Shown: positions 7,343 to 17,917, numbered from the stretch's first letter. The stretch is 64,000 bases of DNA from Rhizobacter sp. SG703 (GCF_012275445.1 NZ_JAAZQK010000014.1:1-64000), one strand, 5' to 3'. Made by a program: numbers and translations. Notes: generated by a model from the sequence alone, not told the origin.

Positions 7343-8951
7343 TGTCGAGCACGGTGTACACCGCGGCAAAGCCGAGCAGCGACCACAGCGCCCTCTCGGC
7401 ATGGAACTGCCCGCCGGCGAAGACGAACCAGCCGGCCCCGGCGACCACCCCCAGCACCACCAGCTTGGCCAGGTACGGCATGCTGTTCGACAGCTGCCGG
7501 TAGTAGCCGGGCGTCGTCAGGCCGGTGGGCTTGGCCGGGTCGTCGCCGAGCGCGAACGCGGCCAGCATGTCGAGCCGCTCTTCCTTCAGCGCCTCGCCGT
7601 GCCCGCCTGCGTGGTAGGCCACCTCGTCCGTCATCTCGCCCAGGAAGCCGGCGAAGCCCGCCGTGCCGACGTCCTTCATGCGGATGCCGTTGAGCGCATT
7701 GCACAGCAGCGCCACCGGCCAGTCGCGGTTGGCGCGGTCGTTGCGAATGCGGCCCACCTGGCGGCCGAGGTTCCGGAAGCGCTGCAGGAAATCCTGCGGC
7801 AGCACGCTGCCGGCCAGTGCCACGTTGGTGAAGCGCATGCCGGGCGTGCGCAGCAGGCTGTGGCCCAGGATGTAGGTGCCGTTGCTGTGGGCAATGATGT
7901 CGAACTCGGCCGCCGGGTGCCTGGCCAGTTCCTCGGTGTACCAATCCTGGAACACGCGGATGTTCTTGCGCCGCACCGAAGGCAGCGCGAAGCGTGCGGC
8001 CGAGAAGTAGCCGTAGGTCGGGTTGCGCACGACCACGCGCTCGCCTTCGCGGGCCTTGATCCGCTGCTCGAGCCCGTCGACCCAGCCGTCGACGTTCGAC
8101 GCGCGGATGCCGTGCAGCAGGAAGACGACGCGGCGCACCGGGTCCGGCGGTGGGGCAGCCTTGCTGGCGAAATCGCCGAGCAGCGCATGCCGTAGCACCG
8201 AGTAGCGCAGTTCGGGGTCTTCGGTCAGGTCGAGCCGGTACACGCCCTTGTGATTGGCCTCGGGCACTTCGAGGTAGTGCCCATCGGGGAACGCGAGGAT
8301 GTCCTTGCTGTCGTCGGCGCTGACCAGCCCGTCCGACGTGCCCAGCACCTGGATGACGGACGGCATGTTCGATGCAGGCGCCGGTGCGCGGAAGTGGCGG
8401 ATCCAGTCGATGCGCAGGTTGGTCAGGAAATCGGAGCCGCGCAGGATGTCGATCGCGGTGAAGTGCGGCGAGAACGGCACGACGCGGGCGAGCCAGGCCA
8501 TCAGCCGCTGCGGCACGCTGGCGGTGCGCAGGTCGACGCCGCGGTTCAGCGACGCCATCAGCACGATGCGTGAAACGCGTGCCGACCAAGCCGAAGCCGC
8601 CACGTCGGCCACGCCGCCGGCGGCCAGCAGGTAGGCGTGCCGCACGACCAGCCCGCCCATGCTGTGGCCGATCAGCAGGATCTCGTCGTAGCCGCCGCTG
8701 CGCAGCCATTCGGCCGCCACCAGGGCGTTGAGCCGCTTGCCCAGGCTGTCGAGCCGGCCCATGCTGTACCAGCGGGTTCGGTGGTCGAAGCGCAGCCACG
8801 TCACCCGGGCCAGGCTGAAGGGCGGTTCCTTCTCGACCCGCTCGATCAGCGGTTGCCACCATCGCGAGTCGCCACCGATGCCGGGCACCAGCACGACCAG
8901 GCGCTTGCGAGGGAAGGGGGGCTGAGGTTCGTGCGCGATCTGGTCGGTCAT
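7335..8951 (-). CDS. lipase-like protein with two alpha/beta-hydrolase domains
   Basis: The N-terminal half reads LVVLVPGIGGDSRWWQPL followed by LLIGHSMGG with nucleophile S97, a lipase/esterase pattern. A second unit begins near residue 270 (RRVVFLLHGIRAS) and carries IIAHSNGTYILG with S356 in the nucleophile-elbow position. The protein ends in two hydrophobic segments (LAKLVVLGVVAGAGWFVFAG and ALWSLLGFAAVYTVL), which may anchor it to the inner membrane. There is no N-terminal signal peptide, so both domains would face the cytoplasm. I used the MTDQIAHE start; a start 78 bases upstream would exactly meet the start of the divergent gene. Substrate unknown. Confidence 0.75.
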   Translation of the reverse strand: MTDQIAHEPQPPFPRKRLVVLVPGIGGDSRWWQPLIERVEKEPPFSLARVTWLRFDHRTRWYSMGRLDSLGKRLNALVAAEWLRSGGYDEILLIGHSMGGLVVRHAYLLAAGGVADVAASAWSARVSRIVLMASLNRGVDLRTASVPQRLMAWLARVVPFSPHFTAIDILRGSDFLTNLRIDWIRHFRAPAPASNMPSVIQVLGTSDGLVSADDSKDILAFPDGHYLEVPEANHKGVYRLDLTEDPELRYSVLRHALLGDFASKAAPPPDPVRRVVFLLHGIRASNVDGWVDGLEQRIKAREGERVVVRNPTYGYFSAARFALPSVRRKNIRVFQDWYTEELARHPAAEFDIIAHSNGTYILGHSLLRTPGMRFTNVALAGSVLPQDFLQRFRNLGRQVGRIRNDRANRDWPVALLCNALNGIRMKDVGTAGFAGFLGEMTDEVAYHAGGHGEALKEERLDMLAAFALGDDPAKPTGLTTPGYYRQLSNSMPYLAKLVVLGVVAGAGWFVFAGGQFHAERALWSLLGFAAVYTVLDII

Positions 8952-9028
8952 GGACGGAGGCCAGGCAGTGGCGGCGCGGGCAGAATAGCCCGTCTTGAGT
9001 CCGTGGAGTACGTTTTGAGGAATCTTCA

Positions 9029-9442
9029 ATGAGCCGCATCAGCTTCAAGGCCGTGGCCGTCGGCTTCCTGCTGACGCTCGGGCTCGACATCCTGGTCGGC
9101 ATGGCGCTGCTGTTCCTGCATGGCGACGAGGTCACCGTGGCGGGCCGGTCGGCCGAGCAGGTGTCGCAAGACCTGGCGAACGTCACCGGCAGCACCGGCT
9201 TCCTGCTGGCGAGCATCCTCCTCGGCAGCTTGACCACGCTGGCTGGCGGCTGCGTCACCGCGCGGCTGGCCAGGCGCTACCCCTACTTCAACGGGCTCGC
9301 GGTCGGCGTGCTCGGCGCGTTGTTCGGGCTGCTGTTCTGGTCCGAGAACCCGGTGTGGTTCAACCTGTTCGCGCTCGTCACCGTGATCCCGACGGCGCTG
9401 CTGGGCGCGCACATCGGCGCGCGCCAGTTGCCGCCCGCCTGA
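9029..9442 (+). CDS. hypothetical four-helix membrane protein
   Basis: A 137-residue protein with four predicted membrane segments: AVAVGFLLTLGLDILVGMAL, TGFLLASILLGSLTTLAGG, GLAVGVLGALFGLLFW and FNLFALVTVIPTALLGAHI. The loop between the first two is periplasmic-like and polar. A cluster of Arg after the second helix (TARLARRYPY) suggests that loop is cytoplasmic. It resembles short YrhP/DUF-type integral membrane proteins without known function. It is followed 12 bases later by an acetyltransferase gene on the same strand. Confidence 0.7.
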   Translation: MSRISFKAVAVGFLLTLGLDILVGMALLFLHGDEVTVAGRSAEQVSQDLANVTGSTGFLLASILLGSLTTLAGGCVTARLARRYPYFNGLAVGVLGALFGLLFWSENPVWFNLFALVTVIPTALLGAHIGARQLPPA

Positions 9443-9454
9443 CCCGGACCGCGC

Positions 9455-9952
9455 ATGCTCCAGATCCGCGCGATGGCCCCGGCCGACTCCGTCCACGACC
9501 TCACCCGGCTGCTGCACCGCGCCTATGCCCGCCTCGGCGCGATGGGCCTGAACTACACCGCCGTCGACCAGGCGCCCGAGGTCACCGCGCGGCGCATCGA
9601 AGGCGGCCAGTGCTACATCGCCGAATGGTCGGGCGCGCTGGCCGGCACCATCGTCGTGAAGCCGACCTACGCGGTGAACGAATGCGCGTACTTCACCCGG
9701 CCGGGCGTGGCGGCGGTGCACCAGTTCGGCGTCGAGCCGACGCTGCAGGGCCACGGCATCGGCCGCGCACTGCTCGCGCAGTCGGAGCGCTGGGCGCAAG
9801 AGCGCTCGTTCCGCGAGCTGGCGATGGACACCGCCGAGCAGGCGACCCACCTGATCGATCTCTACGGCCGGCTCGGCTACGAGCACGTCGACTGGGTGCA
9901 GTGGACCGGCAAGGTGTATCGCAGCGTGGTGCTGAGCAAGCGGCTGGACTGA
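9455..9952 (+). CDS. GNAT-family N-acetyltransferase
   Basis: A 165-residue protein of the Gcn5-related acetyltransferase fold, transferring an acetyl group from acetyl-CoA to an amine. The acetyl-CoA-binding motif A is VHQFGVEPTLQGHGIGRALL (Q-x-x-G-x-G), and the C-terminal LYGRLGYEHVDWVQW has the usual motif B helix and strand. Acceptor not predictable. It sits between two small membrane-protein genes on the same strand with short gaps, so co-transcription is likely. Confidence 0.82.
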   Translation: MLQIRAMAPADSVHDLTRLLHRAYARLGAMGLNYTAVDQAPEVTARRIEGGQCYIAEWSGALAGTIVVKPTYAVNECAYFTRPGVAAVHQFGVEPTLQGHGIGRALLAQSERWAQERSFRELAMDTAEQATHLIDLYGRLGYEHVDWVQWTGKVYRSVVLSKRLD

Positions 9953-9971
9953 GCTTCGAAGGGGAGCGACG

Positions 9972-10412
9972 ATGGAACGACTGAACGGCATCGCGTCATC
10001 GGTGCGCCACAGCCAGAGCATCACCCGCCAGCCCCACCAGCGCATCGTGACGCAGCACATCACGGTCCTGAAGGTGGCCGCGCTGCCGGTGCAGATCGGC
10101 TCGCGCGTGCCGGCGATGATCGACGACGGCGACCGCGTGGCCGTCGCCGGCCCGGTGCGAGACGGCATCCTGCAGGCGCTGGCCTACCGCAACCTCACGA
10201 CCGGTGCGATGGGCAACGCCGGCCTCGGCGCGTCGCTCGCCTCGATGGTCATCTTCCTGGCGGCCTCCGTGCTGGTGCTGCAGTGGTTCTCGTCACCGTT
10301 CTTCGGCTCGATCCCGATGCTGGTGACGGCGGCACTGGCGTGCGGCGGCGCGTGGTCGGGATGGAAGGCGGTGCAGATCCACCAGGCGGTGCTCGGCGTT
10401 GACGGGGCCTAG
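9972..10412 (+). CDS. hypothetical membrane protein
   Basis: A 146-residue protein with a soluble N-terminal region of about 80 residues and two hydrophobic segments (LASMVIFLAASVLVLQWF and IPMLVTAALACGGAW). A segment such as VAALPVQIGSRVPAMIDDGDRVAVAGPV looks like a small beta-rich NfeD/OB-like module. GGGAG lies seven bases before the ATG. It is the last gene of a short co-directional run and is followed immediately by a strong hairpin. Function unknown. Confidence 0.65.
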   Translation: MERLNGIASSVRHSQSITRQPHQRIVTQHITVLKVAALPVQIGSRVPAMIDDGDRVAVAGPVRDGILQALAYRNLTTGAMGNAGLGASLASMVIFLAASVLVLQWFSSPFFGSIPMLVTAALACGGAWSGWKAVQIHQAVLGVDGA

Positions 10413-10414
10413 GA

Positions 10415-10434
10415 GCCAGGCGCTGTCGCCTGGC
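10415..10434 (+). terminator. hairpin after membrane-protein gene
   Basis: GCCAGGCG and CGCCTGGC form a perfect 8-bp stem around a CTGT loop, starting three bases after the stop codon. No T-run follows, so it may act as a weak or Rho-assisted terminator or protect the 3' end. Confidence 0.55.
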
Positions 10435-10516
10435 CGCGGCAACTCAGCCTTTTCCCGATGCCGATCTCAGCCGCCGCCTGATGGCAGCCGCAGCGGCGGC
10501 CGGCTACCTTGGCGGA

Positions 10517-11353
10517 ATGAACAACGCACCACGCCTGCAAGCCGCAGCGTTGCAGCACCATCCGGCTGCACAAGCTGAGCGCCCGTCGCCGACGCGCCAG
10601 CTCGTCCATGACCTGGACAACAGCCCGCGCCAGGTGGCGCAGCGGCGGCAGCTGGAGGCGTCCTTCGGGCGGGCCGCGATGGGCGGCGGCGCGCCGGCCG
10701 GGCCGGCGGCGCAGCGTGCGGTGTACCAGTTGCAGACCCGCCTCTACTACGCGCCACCGAACAATCGCGACGGCAACTCGGTCATCGGTGCCACCTCGCA
10801 CAACAGGAACCTGCACAACAACACGCAGCGCGATCTCGCCGCGTATCACAGCGGCTACGTCAACAGCGTGCATGCCGCGACACGCGGTGCCAACATCTGC
10901 AACCACCATGTCTCGTACACGGCCATCGCGCGGGCCGTCCGCGATGCATTCGCGGTCAATACGCCCAACCACACCTTGAGCGAAGCGGTCGGCTGGGTCG
11001 GCACGGATTACAACCCCAATCACCGCGGCGCCCGGAACTTCCACAATGGGAGTTTCGGGTTCCAGTTCGGCGCGCTTCCCGATGCCGACATCAACGATGT
11101 CGGTGCCGGCATGGCAGAGGAATACGATGAGTTCGAAGTCGAAACCGAATTGGACGACGTGATCTTCAATCTCGCCAACGACCCGCAGAATCTTTTCTAT
11201 TGGCCGACGAAGACCGGTGGGGATCCGGACAAGCCCACCAATGGAAGCAACTCCGACATGCACGGCAACAACGTCACGAGGCAAGATCTGCGCACGCGCC
11301 TCGAGGATTACCGAGACCACTTGGCCAACGACATCGGGCTGAACGTTCCGTAG
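10517..11353 (+). CDS. putative effector/toxin-like protein
   Basis: A 278-residue soluble protein without signal peptide. Its N-terminal region contains HDLDNSPRQVAQRRQLEAS, very like the DNRPxxxAQRKLQE segment found at the front of DUF4157-type and other exported effector or polymorphic-toxin proteins. The rest is Asn/His-rich (NRNLHNNTQRDLAAYHSGY; NICNHHVSY) and carries an acidic helix (MAEEYDEFEVETELDDVIF). No known catalytic motif is clear. Two Met codons are possible starts; the second was chosen because the first adds only an Ala run. It stands alone between a terminator-like hairpin and a convergent regulator gene, with no immunity-type gene beside it. Function is inferred only from the N-terminal motif. 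Confidence 0.55.
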   Translation: MNNAPRLQAAALQHHPAAQAERPSPTRQLVHDLDNSPRQVAQRRQLEASFGRAAMGGGAPAGPAAQRAVYQLQTRLYYAPPNNRDGNSVIGATSHNRNLHNNTQRDLAAYHSGYVNSVHAATRGANICNHHVSYTAIARAVRDAFAVNTPNHTLSEAVGWVGTDYNPNHRGARNFHNGSFGFQFGALPDADINDVGAGMAEEYDEFEVETELDDVIFNLANDPQNLFYWPTKTGGDPDKPTNGSNSDMHGNNVTRQDLRTRLEDYRDHLANDIGLNVP

Positions 11354-11356
11354 TTC

Positions 11357-12340
11357 TCAAGCCGCCACCCGCGACGCGCTCGGCGGGTGCCCGATCACCC
11401 GCTTGAACGCCCGGCTGAACGAGGCTTCGGAGTCGTAGCCGAGCCGGTCGGCGGCCACCGCGATGCGCATGCCGTCGTTGGCGATCCAGTGCCGCGCCTG
11501 GAACATCTTCACCTTGGCGACGTACTTCGCCGGGCTCTCGCCCATCGTTTTCGTGAAGGCCTCGGCGAAGCTGGAGCGCGACGAGCCCATCACGTCGGCC
11601 AGCATCGGCACGCTCCAGTCGCGCTCGGGCGCCGCATGGATGGCCGCGATCACCTTGCCGATCTTCGGGCAGCGCACCGCGGCGATCCAGCCGGTGGCGT
11701 CGCTGCAGCCGCATTCGACCCAGGCGCGGATGATGCTGGCCGCCAGCACGTCGGCCAGCCGCGCGAGGATGCCGCAGGCGCCGATGCGGTCGAGCGCCAC
11801 CTCGCGCTCCATCGCGTCGAGCAGCGCCGGCACGGTGACGTCCCGCTTCGCGAGGTCGCCGGCGAACATCACGTCCGGCATCATCGTCAGCAGCGGGTGC
11901 AGCGGGTCCAGGTTGAAGCGCAGCGCGCCGCAGAACATCACGTCGGGTGGGATGGCATCGGCCGCGGCATCGCGTGCGTCGCCGGCCGATCGTTCATGCG
12001 AGATGTTCTCGGCGCCCACCAAGTAGATGTTGTCCGATACCGCCACCCGCGCCAGCGAATCGATGTCGACCGTCGGCACGTCGGGCGCGCTCGCCATGAT
12101 GTGGAAGCTGCCGCGCGGCAGCAGCACCGCATCGCCCGGGTTCAGCCGCTTCCACTCGGTCGACGGCGTGCGCAGCCAGCAGCCGCCGTTGCCGACGAAG
12201 TGAAAACGCGCCGAGCGCTGCGCCGGAAAAGCGATTGCCCACGGCGCGCGCATCACGCAGCGGCCGTACTCCACGCCGTCGAGCCGCAGCCCCAGCAGGA
12301 TCTCGGTGAGTTCATCGCGCTCGGACAAAAAGTCATGCAT
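11357..12340 (-). CDS. AraC-family regulator with cupin N-terminal domain
   Basis: A 327-residue regulator. The N-terminal 180 residues form a cupin-like sensor (LNPGDAVLLPRGSFHIM) of the type found in AraC-family regulators next to exporter genes. The C-terminal 100 residues hold the two AraC helix-turn-helix units (WSVPMLADVMGSSRSSFAEAF and AVAADRLGYDSEASFSRAFK, followed by GHPP). The chosen ATG (MHDFLSERDELTE) starts the cupin domain directly. It is divergent from an MFS exporter gene 88 bp away, the usual target of such regulators. The inducer is unknown. Confidence 0.85.
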   Translation of the reverse strand: MHDFLSERDELTEILLGLRLDGVEYGRCVMRAPWAIAFPAQRSARFHFVGNGGCWLRTPSTEWKRLNPGDAVLLPRGSFHIMASAPDVPTVDIDSLARVAVSDNIYLVGAENISHERSAGDARDAAADAIPPDVMFCGALRFNLDPLHPLLTMMPDVMFAGDLAKRDVTVPALLDAMEREVALDRIGACGILARLADVLAASIIRAWVECGCSDATGWIAAVRCPKIGKVIAAIHAAPERDWSVPMLADVMGSSRSSFAEAFTKTMGESPAKYVAKVKMFQARHWIANDGMRIAVAADRLGYDSEASFSRAFKRVIGHPPSASRVAA

Positions 12341-12428
12341 TTCGGCTCTTCCGGCATTCAAACGCCGAAATACTAGCCCTAAGCTCCTTCCCAAGTCCAC
12401 CACAAGGCCACTTCCAGGCCTGCCCACC

Positions 12429-13622
12429 GTGTCTTCCTCCCCGATTGCTGCGCTTCCCCCCACCCAGGCCGGCCATGCCGACTGGCCTGCCATTGCCTCG
12501 TTGACGCTGGGCGTGTTCGGCCTCGTCACGGCCGAGTTCCTGCCGGCCAGCCTGCTGACCGCGATGGCCGCCGACCTCGGCGTCACCGACGGCGCGGCCG
12601 GCCAGGCGGTCACCGCGACGGCGCTGGTCGGCGCGGTGGCGGCGCCGTCGATCCCGCTGCTGACGCGCCGGCTCGACCGCCGCATCGTGATGCTGGCGCT
12701 GACCCTGCTGCTGATGCTGTCCAACCTGATCGCGGCCACCGCCAGCAGCTTGCCGGTGCTGCTGGTGGCGCGCGTGATGCTGGGCATCGCGCTCGGCGGG
12801 TTCTGGTCGATGTCGGCCGCACTCGCGTTGCGGCTGGTGCCCGAAGCGCAATTCGCGCGGGCGATGTCGGTGATCCTGACCGGCGTCTCGGTGGCCACCG
12901 TCGGCGCCGCGCCGATCGGCGCGTGGATGGGCTCGGTGTGGGGCTGGCGCAGCGCGTTCATTGCGGCCGGCGCGGTCAGCGTCGTGACGCTCGCGGTGCA
13001 GCTGTTCACGCTGCCGGCGCTGCCGCCGCGCGACAACCCGAACCTGCGCGTGCTCGGCGAGCTGCTGCGGCGTCCGCCGGTGCGCGTGGCCTTGCTGGCG
13101 GTGCTGCTGGTGGTGTCGGGGCACTTCGCCGGCTTCACCTACATCCGCCCGCTGATGGAACACGTCACGCACCTGTCGGTCAGCGCGGTCTCGGCGGTGC
13201 TGCTCGGCTACGGCATCGGCGGCTTCTTCGGCAACTTCGCCGGCGGCTGGGTGGCCCAGCGCAGCGAGCGCCACGCGATCGTGCTGGGCGGCGTGCTGAT
13301 CGCGCTGCTGGCCACCAGCCTGCTGGTCGGCGGCAGTTCGATGTGGGTGACGGCCATTGCCGTGCCGCTGTGGGGCTTTGCGTTCGGCGCGTTCCCGGTC
13401 GGCTTCCAGACCTGGATCGTGCGGGCCGCGCCCGACCAGGCCGAAGGCGCCGGCGGGCTGCTGGTGGCCGCCTTCCAGATCGCGATCGCAAGCGGCGCCA
13501 TCGGCGGCGGGCTGCTGGTCGACCACATCGGCGCGCTCGGCGGGCCGGCCTTCGCGGTGGTCGCGCTGGTGCTGGGCACGCTACTGACCTTGCGCCACGG
13601 CCCGCGTCCGGTGCGGGCCTGA
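12429..13622 (+). CDS. MFS exporter (DHA1/AraJ-like)
   Basis: A 397-residue protein with about twelve hydrophobic segments and the DHA1 signatures LTRRLDRRIVM after helix 2 and FGLVTAEFLPASLLTAM in helix 1, as in AraJ/YdhP-type drug or sugar efflux pumps of the inner membrane. GTG at 12429 is preferred as start because translation from further upstream would add a basic, proline-rich 41-residue extension absent from the family. It is divergent from the AraC-type regulator gene, which probably controls it. Substrate unknown. Confidence 0.83.
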   Translation: MSSSPIAALPPTQAGHADWPAIASLTLGVFGLVTAEFLPASLLTAMAADLGVTDGAAGQAVTATALVGAVAAPSIPLLTRRLDRRIVMLALTLLLMLSNLIAATASSLPVLLVARVMLGIALGGFWSMSAALALRLVPEAQFARAMSVILTGVSVATVGAAPIGAWMGSVWGWRSAFIAAGAVSVVTLAVQLFTLPALPPRDNPNLRVLGELLRRPPVRVALLAVLLVVSGHFAGFTYIRPLMEHVTHLSVSAVSAVLLGYGIGGFFGNFAGGWVAQRSERHAIVLGGVLIALLATSLLVGGSSMWVTAIAVPLWGFAFGAFPVGFQTWIVRAAPDQAEGAGGLLVAAFQIAIASGAIGGGLLVDHIGALGGPAFAVVALVLGTLLTLRHGPRPVRA

Positions 13623-13646
13623 GGGCCTGAGGCAGGGGCCGCGACG

Positions 13647-14687
13647 ATGAACGCCACCACCAGCCGCCGCATCGTGCTCGCCGCGCACCCGCGCGGGCTG
13701 CCGGCGGCGCACGACTTCCGCATCGAGACCCAGCCGATTCCGGTGCCGACCGACGGCCAGGTGCTGCTGCGCACGTTGGTGCTGTCGATCGATCCGTACA
13801 TGCGCAACCTGATGGAGCCGGTCGGCCCGGGCTATGCGCCGCCGGTGGCACTCGGCGCGCCGATGGTCGGCGGCACCGTCAGCCGCGTGACCGCATCGCG
13901 GCACCCGCGTTTTGCGGTCGGCGAGCTGGTGCTGGCCAACGCCGGCTGGCAAGAGCATGCGCTGTCGAATGGCGACGACCTGCTGGCGCTCGGCGACATG
14001 GCGCAGCCGTCGCTCGCGCTGGGCGGGCTCGGCATGACGGGCTTCACCGCGCACGTCGGCCTCGAAGACATCGGCCAGCCGCGCGCCGGCGAGACGGTGG
14101 TCGTCGCGGCGGCCACCGGCGGTGTCGGTGCGGTGGTGGGCCAGCTCGCCAGGCTGAAAGGCGCGCGCGTGGTCGGCATCGCCGGCGGGGCCGACAAGTG
14201 CCGCCACGCGGTGGAGGTGCTCGGTTTCGACGCGTGCATCGACCGCCACGGCGCCAAGGTCGCCGAGCGCCTGGCAGCGGCCTGCCCGGCCGGCATCGAC
14301 GTGTACTTCGAGAACGTCGGCGGCGCGGTCTTCGATGCGGTGCTGCCGCTGCTGAACATCGGCGCGCGCGTGCCGGTCTGCGGCTTCATCGCGCACTACA
14401 ACGACGCCGAGCCGTCGCCCGGCCCGGACCGTTTGCCGAAGCTGCATGCCGCGCTGCTGCAGAAGCGCATCCGCATGCAGGGCTTCATCGTGCTCGACCA
14501 TTTCGGGGACGAGCAGGGCGAGCGCTTCGCGCGCTTCCGCCGCGAGATGGCGCAGCGGGTCGCCGACGGCGAGGTGGCGCTGCACGAAGACGTCGTCGAC
14601 GGGCTGGAGAACGCACCGGCCGCGCTGCGCGGGCTGCTCGAAGGGCGCACCCTCGGCAAGCTGGTGGTGCGCGTCGCGCAGGGCTGA
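13647..14687 (+). CDS. NADP-dependent oxidoreductase (MDR zinc-less, CurA-like)
   Basis: A 346-residue medium-chain reductase without the catalytic zinc ligands. The N-terminal domain has LSIDPYMRNLM and the nucleotide-binding domain has VVAAATGGVGAVVGQLA, the AxxGxxG pattern of NADPH-dependent alkenal/one reductases. Such enzymes reduce activated C=C bonds in enals, enones or curcumin-like compounds. It follows the MFS gene by 24 bases on the same strand and may be transcribed with it, and it ends ten bases before the convergent XRE regulator gene. ATG with GGGGC upstream. Confidence 0.85.
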   Translation: MNATTSRRIVLAAHPRGLPAAHDFRIETQPIPVPTDGQVLLRTLVLSIDPYMRNLMEPVGPGYAPPVALGAPMVGGTVSRVTASRHPRFAVGELVLANAGWQEHALSNGDDLLALGDMAQPSLALGGLGMTGFTAHVGLEDIGQPRAGETVVVAAATGGVGAVVGQLARLKGARVVGIAGGADKCRHAVEVLGFDACIDRHGAKVAERLAAACPAGIDVYFENVGGAVFDAVLPLLNIGARVPVCGFIAHYNDAEPSPGPDRLPKLHAALLQKRIRMQGFIVLDHFGDEQGERFARFRREMAQRVADGEVALHEDVVDGLENAPAALRGLLEGRTLGKLVVRVAQG

Positions 14688-14697
14688 AGTCGCCGGG

Positions 14698-15504
14698 TCA
14701 CGGCGACAGCAGTGCCGCGATCGCGCGCGCCACGTCGGGCGTGCTCGGCGTGAAGACCACCAGGCTGAGCCCGTCGGCACCGTCGACCGCGAAGGTCGAG
14801 TACTCGAGCGAGATCGGCCCGGCGACCGGGTGCTCGAGGCGCTTGCGGCCGACCCATTGCCGGCTCACCTCGTTCTCGGCCCACATGCGGCGGAAGTCGT
14901 CGCTGCGGGCCTGCAGTTCATCCGCGAGTGCCTGGGCCTGCGGGCTGCCGCCGGCGCGCGCCATGTCGAACCGGAACGCCGCCAGTGCGAAGCGCGCATC
15001 CGATTCCCAGTCGGGCCAGCGGTCGATGGGGCTGAGCTCGCTGAACAGGCGCCGCAGCAGGTTGCGCTCGCCGACCGGCAGCATCGCGTAGTCGGTCAGC
15101 ACCGCGGCGGCCGCGGCGTTCCACGCGACGATGTCCCACAGCGGCGTTTTCACGACCGCGGGGCTGGTGGCCAACGCATCGAGTACGCGCTGCAGCGTCG
15201 GCGACACCGGCGGTGGCGCGCCGGGCGTGAGCGGCGGCGGCCTCTGCTGCGCCAGCAGGAACAGCATCTCGCGGCCGGTGGCATCGAGCTCCAGTGCCTG
15301 CGCGAGCCGCTCCAGCACCTCGTTCGACGGCGGGCCGCCGCGCCCCTGTTCCAACCAGGTGTACCAGGTGATGCTCACCGCCGCGCGGGTCGCGACCTCT
15401 TCGCGCCGCAGCCCCGGCGTTCGGCGACGGCCCGGCGCATCGGGCGGCGGCAGCAGGCGTTCGCGGCGGTCGCGCAGGAAGGCACCGAGGGTGTTGACTG
15501 TCAT
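14698..15504 (-). CDS. XRE-type regulator with MmyB-like ligand domain
   Basis: A 268-residue protein. Residues about 8-75 form a helix-turn-helix of the XRE class (RRTPGLRREEVATRAAVSITWYTWLEQGR), the exact arrangement of regulators carrying a C-terminal MmyB-like domain that can bind fatty-acid-type ligands (VVAWN...A.ML.., NLLRRLFSE). These regulators often sit divergent from a short-chain dehydrogenase gene they control, as here. The start was chosen at MTVNTLGAFL, directly ahead of the helix-turn-helix. Confidence 0.85.
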   Translation of the reverse strand: MTVNTLGAFLRDRRERLLPPPDAPGRRRTPGLRREEVATRAAVSITWYTWLEQGRGGPPSNEVLERLAQALELDATGREMLFLLAQQRPPPLTPGAPPPVSPTLQRVLDALATSPAVVKTPLWDIVAWNAAAAAVLTDYAMLPVGERNLLRRLFSELSPIDRWPDWESDARFALAAFRFDMARAGGSPQAQALADELQARSDDFRRMWAENEVSRQWVGRKRLEHPVAGPISLEYSTFAVDGADGLSLVVFTPSTPDVARAIAALLSP

Positions 15505-15542
15505 ACCTGTATACGCTCTCGGCTTTTCGCGGCCCGGACAAC

Positions 15543-15562
15543 GAAGGACAGTTCGCTCCTTC
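15543..15562. promoter_or_regulatory. inverted repeat between XRE regulator and SDR genes
   Basis: GAAGGA and TCCTTC flank eight bases, 19 bp upstream of the SDR start codon. Its position and symmetry fit an operator for the divergent XRE-type regulator; this is an inference from location only. Confidence 0.4.
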
Positions 15563-15580
15563 AACTTTTCGGGAGTCAGT

Positions 15581-16473
15581 ATGCGTGTATTCGTGACCGG
15601 AGCCACCGGCTTCATCGGGGCCGCCATCGCGCGGGAACTGCAGGCCGCGGGGCACCAGGTGCTCGGGCTGGCGCGCAACGACGCGGCGGTCGCCACGCTG
15701 GCATCGATGGGCGTCGAGGCGCACCGCGGCGAGCTGTCGGACACCGCCAGCCTGGTCGCCGGCGCACGGGCCTGCGACGGCGTGATCCACATGGCCTTCA
15801 TCCACGACTTCAAGGCCTATGCGGCGTCGGTCGAGACCGACCTGCGCGCGGTCGATGCGCTGGTGCAGGCGCTGGAAGGCAGCGGCAAGCCCTTGATCTC
15901 GACCTGCGGCACAGCCGTGCTGGGGGGCGGCCGCACCGGCACCGAGGCCGATGCACCGACGCCGGGCTCGGCGGGCTTCATGCGCGCCGCGTCGGAGGCC
16001 AAGGTGCTGGCGGCCGCGGCGCGCGGCGTGCGCGCGAGCGAGGTGCGGCTGGCACCGTCGGTGCACGGCGCCGGCGACCACGGCTTCGTGCCGATGCTGA
16101 TCGACATCGCCCGCCGCAAGGGCGTCGCCGCGTACGTGGGCGACGGTGCGAACCGCTGGCCGGCGGTGCACCGCTCGGACGCCGCGCGGCTGTACCGGCT
16201 CGCGCTGGAGGGCGCGGCGCCAGGCTCGCGGCTGCATGGCGTCGCCGAGCAAGGCGTGCCGATGCGCGAGATCGCCGAGCAGATCGGCCGCGGCCTCGGC
16301 GTGCCGGTGCGCAGCCTCGATGTGGACGCAGCCCGTGCGCATTTCGAGTGGATGACCGGCTTCGTCGCGATGGACAATCCGTGCTCCAGCGAAATCACCC
16401 GCCACGCGCTGGGATGGCATCCGACCGGGCCGGGGCTGCTGGAGGACATGCGCGACAACGGGTATTTCCGAAC

Positions 16474-16486
<13 letters not shown>
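15581..16486 (+). CDS. NAD-dependent epimerase/dehydratase-type SDR
   Basis: A 301-residue extended short-chain dehydrogenase. The N-terminal VTGATGFIGAAIARELQ is the classical GxxGxxG NAD(P)-binding motif. The usual YxxxK is replaced by a region around FMRAASEAKVLAAAARG, as in the atypical NAD(P)H-binding SDRs that accompany MmyB-type regulators; the catalytic Tyr is not evident. GGGAG lies eight bases before the ATG. The gene is divergent from its probable regulator and convergent with dgdA. Substrate unknown. Confidence 0.8.
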
Positions 16487-17902
<1,416 letters not shown>

Positions 17903-17917
17903 TTACGCACCGGCACC

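Noticed and set aside
7198-9258. Long minus-strand frame over the hydrolase region
   Set aside because: It is the shifted shadow of the hydrolase gene; Arg/Pro-rich without domains.
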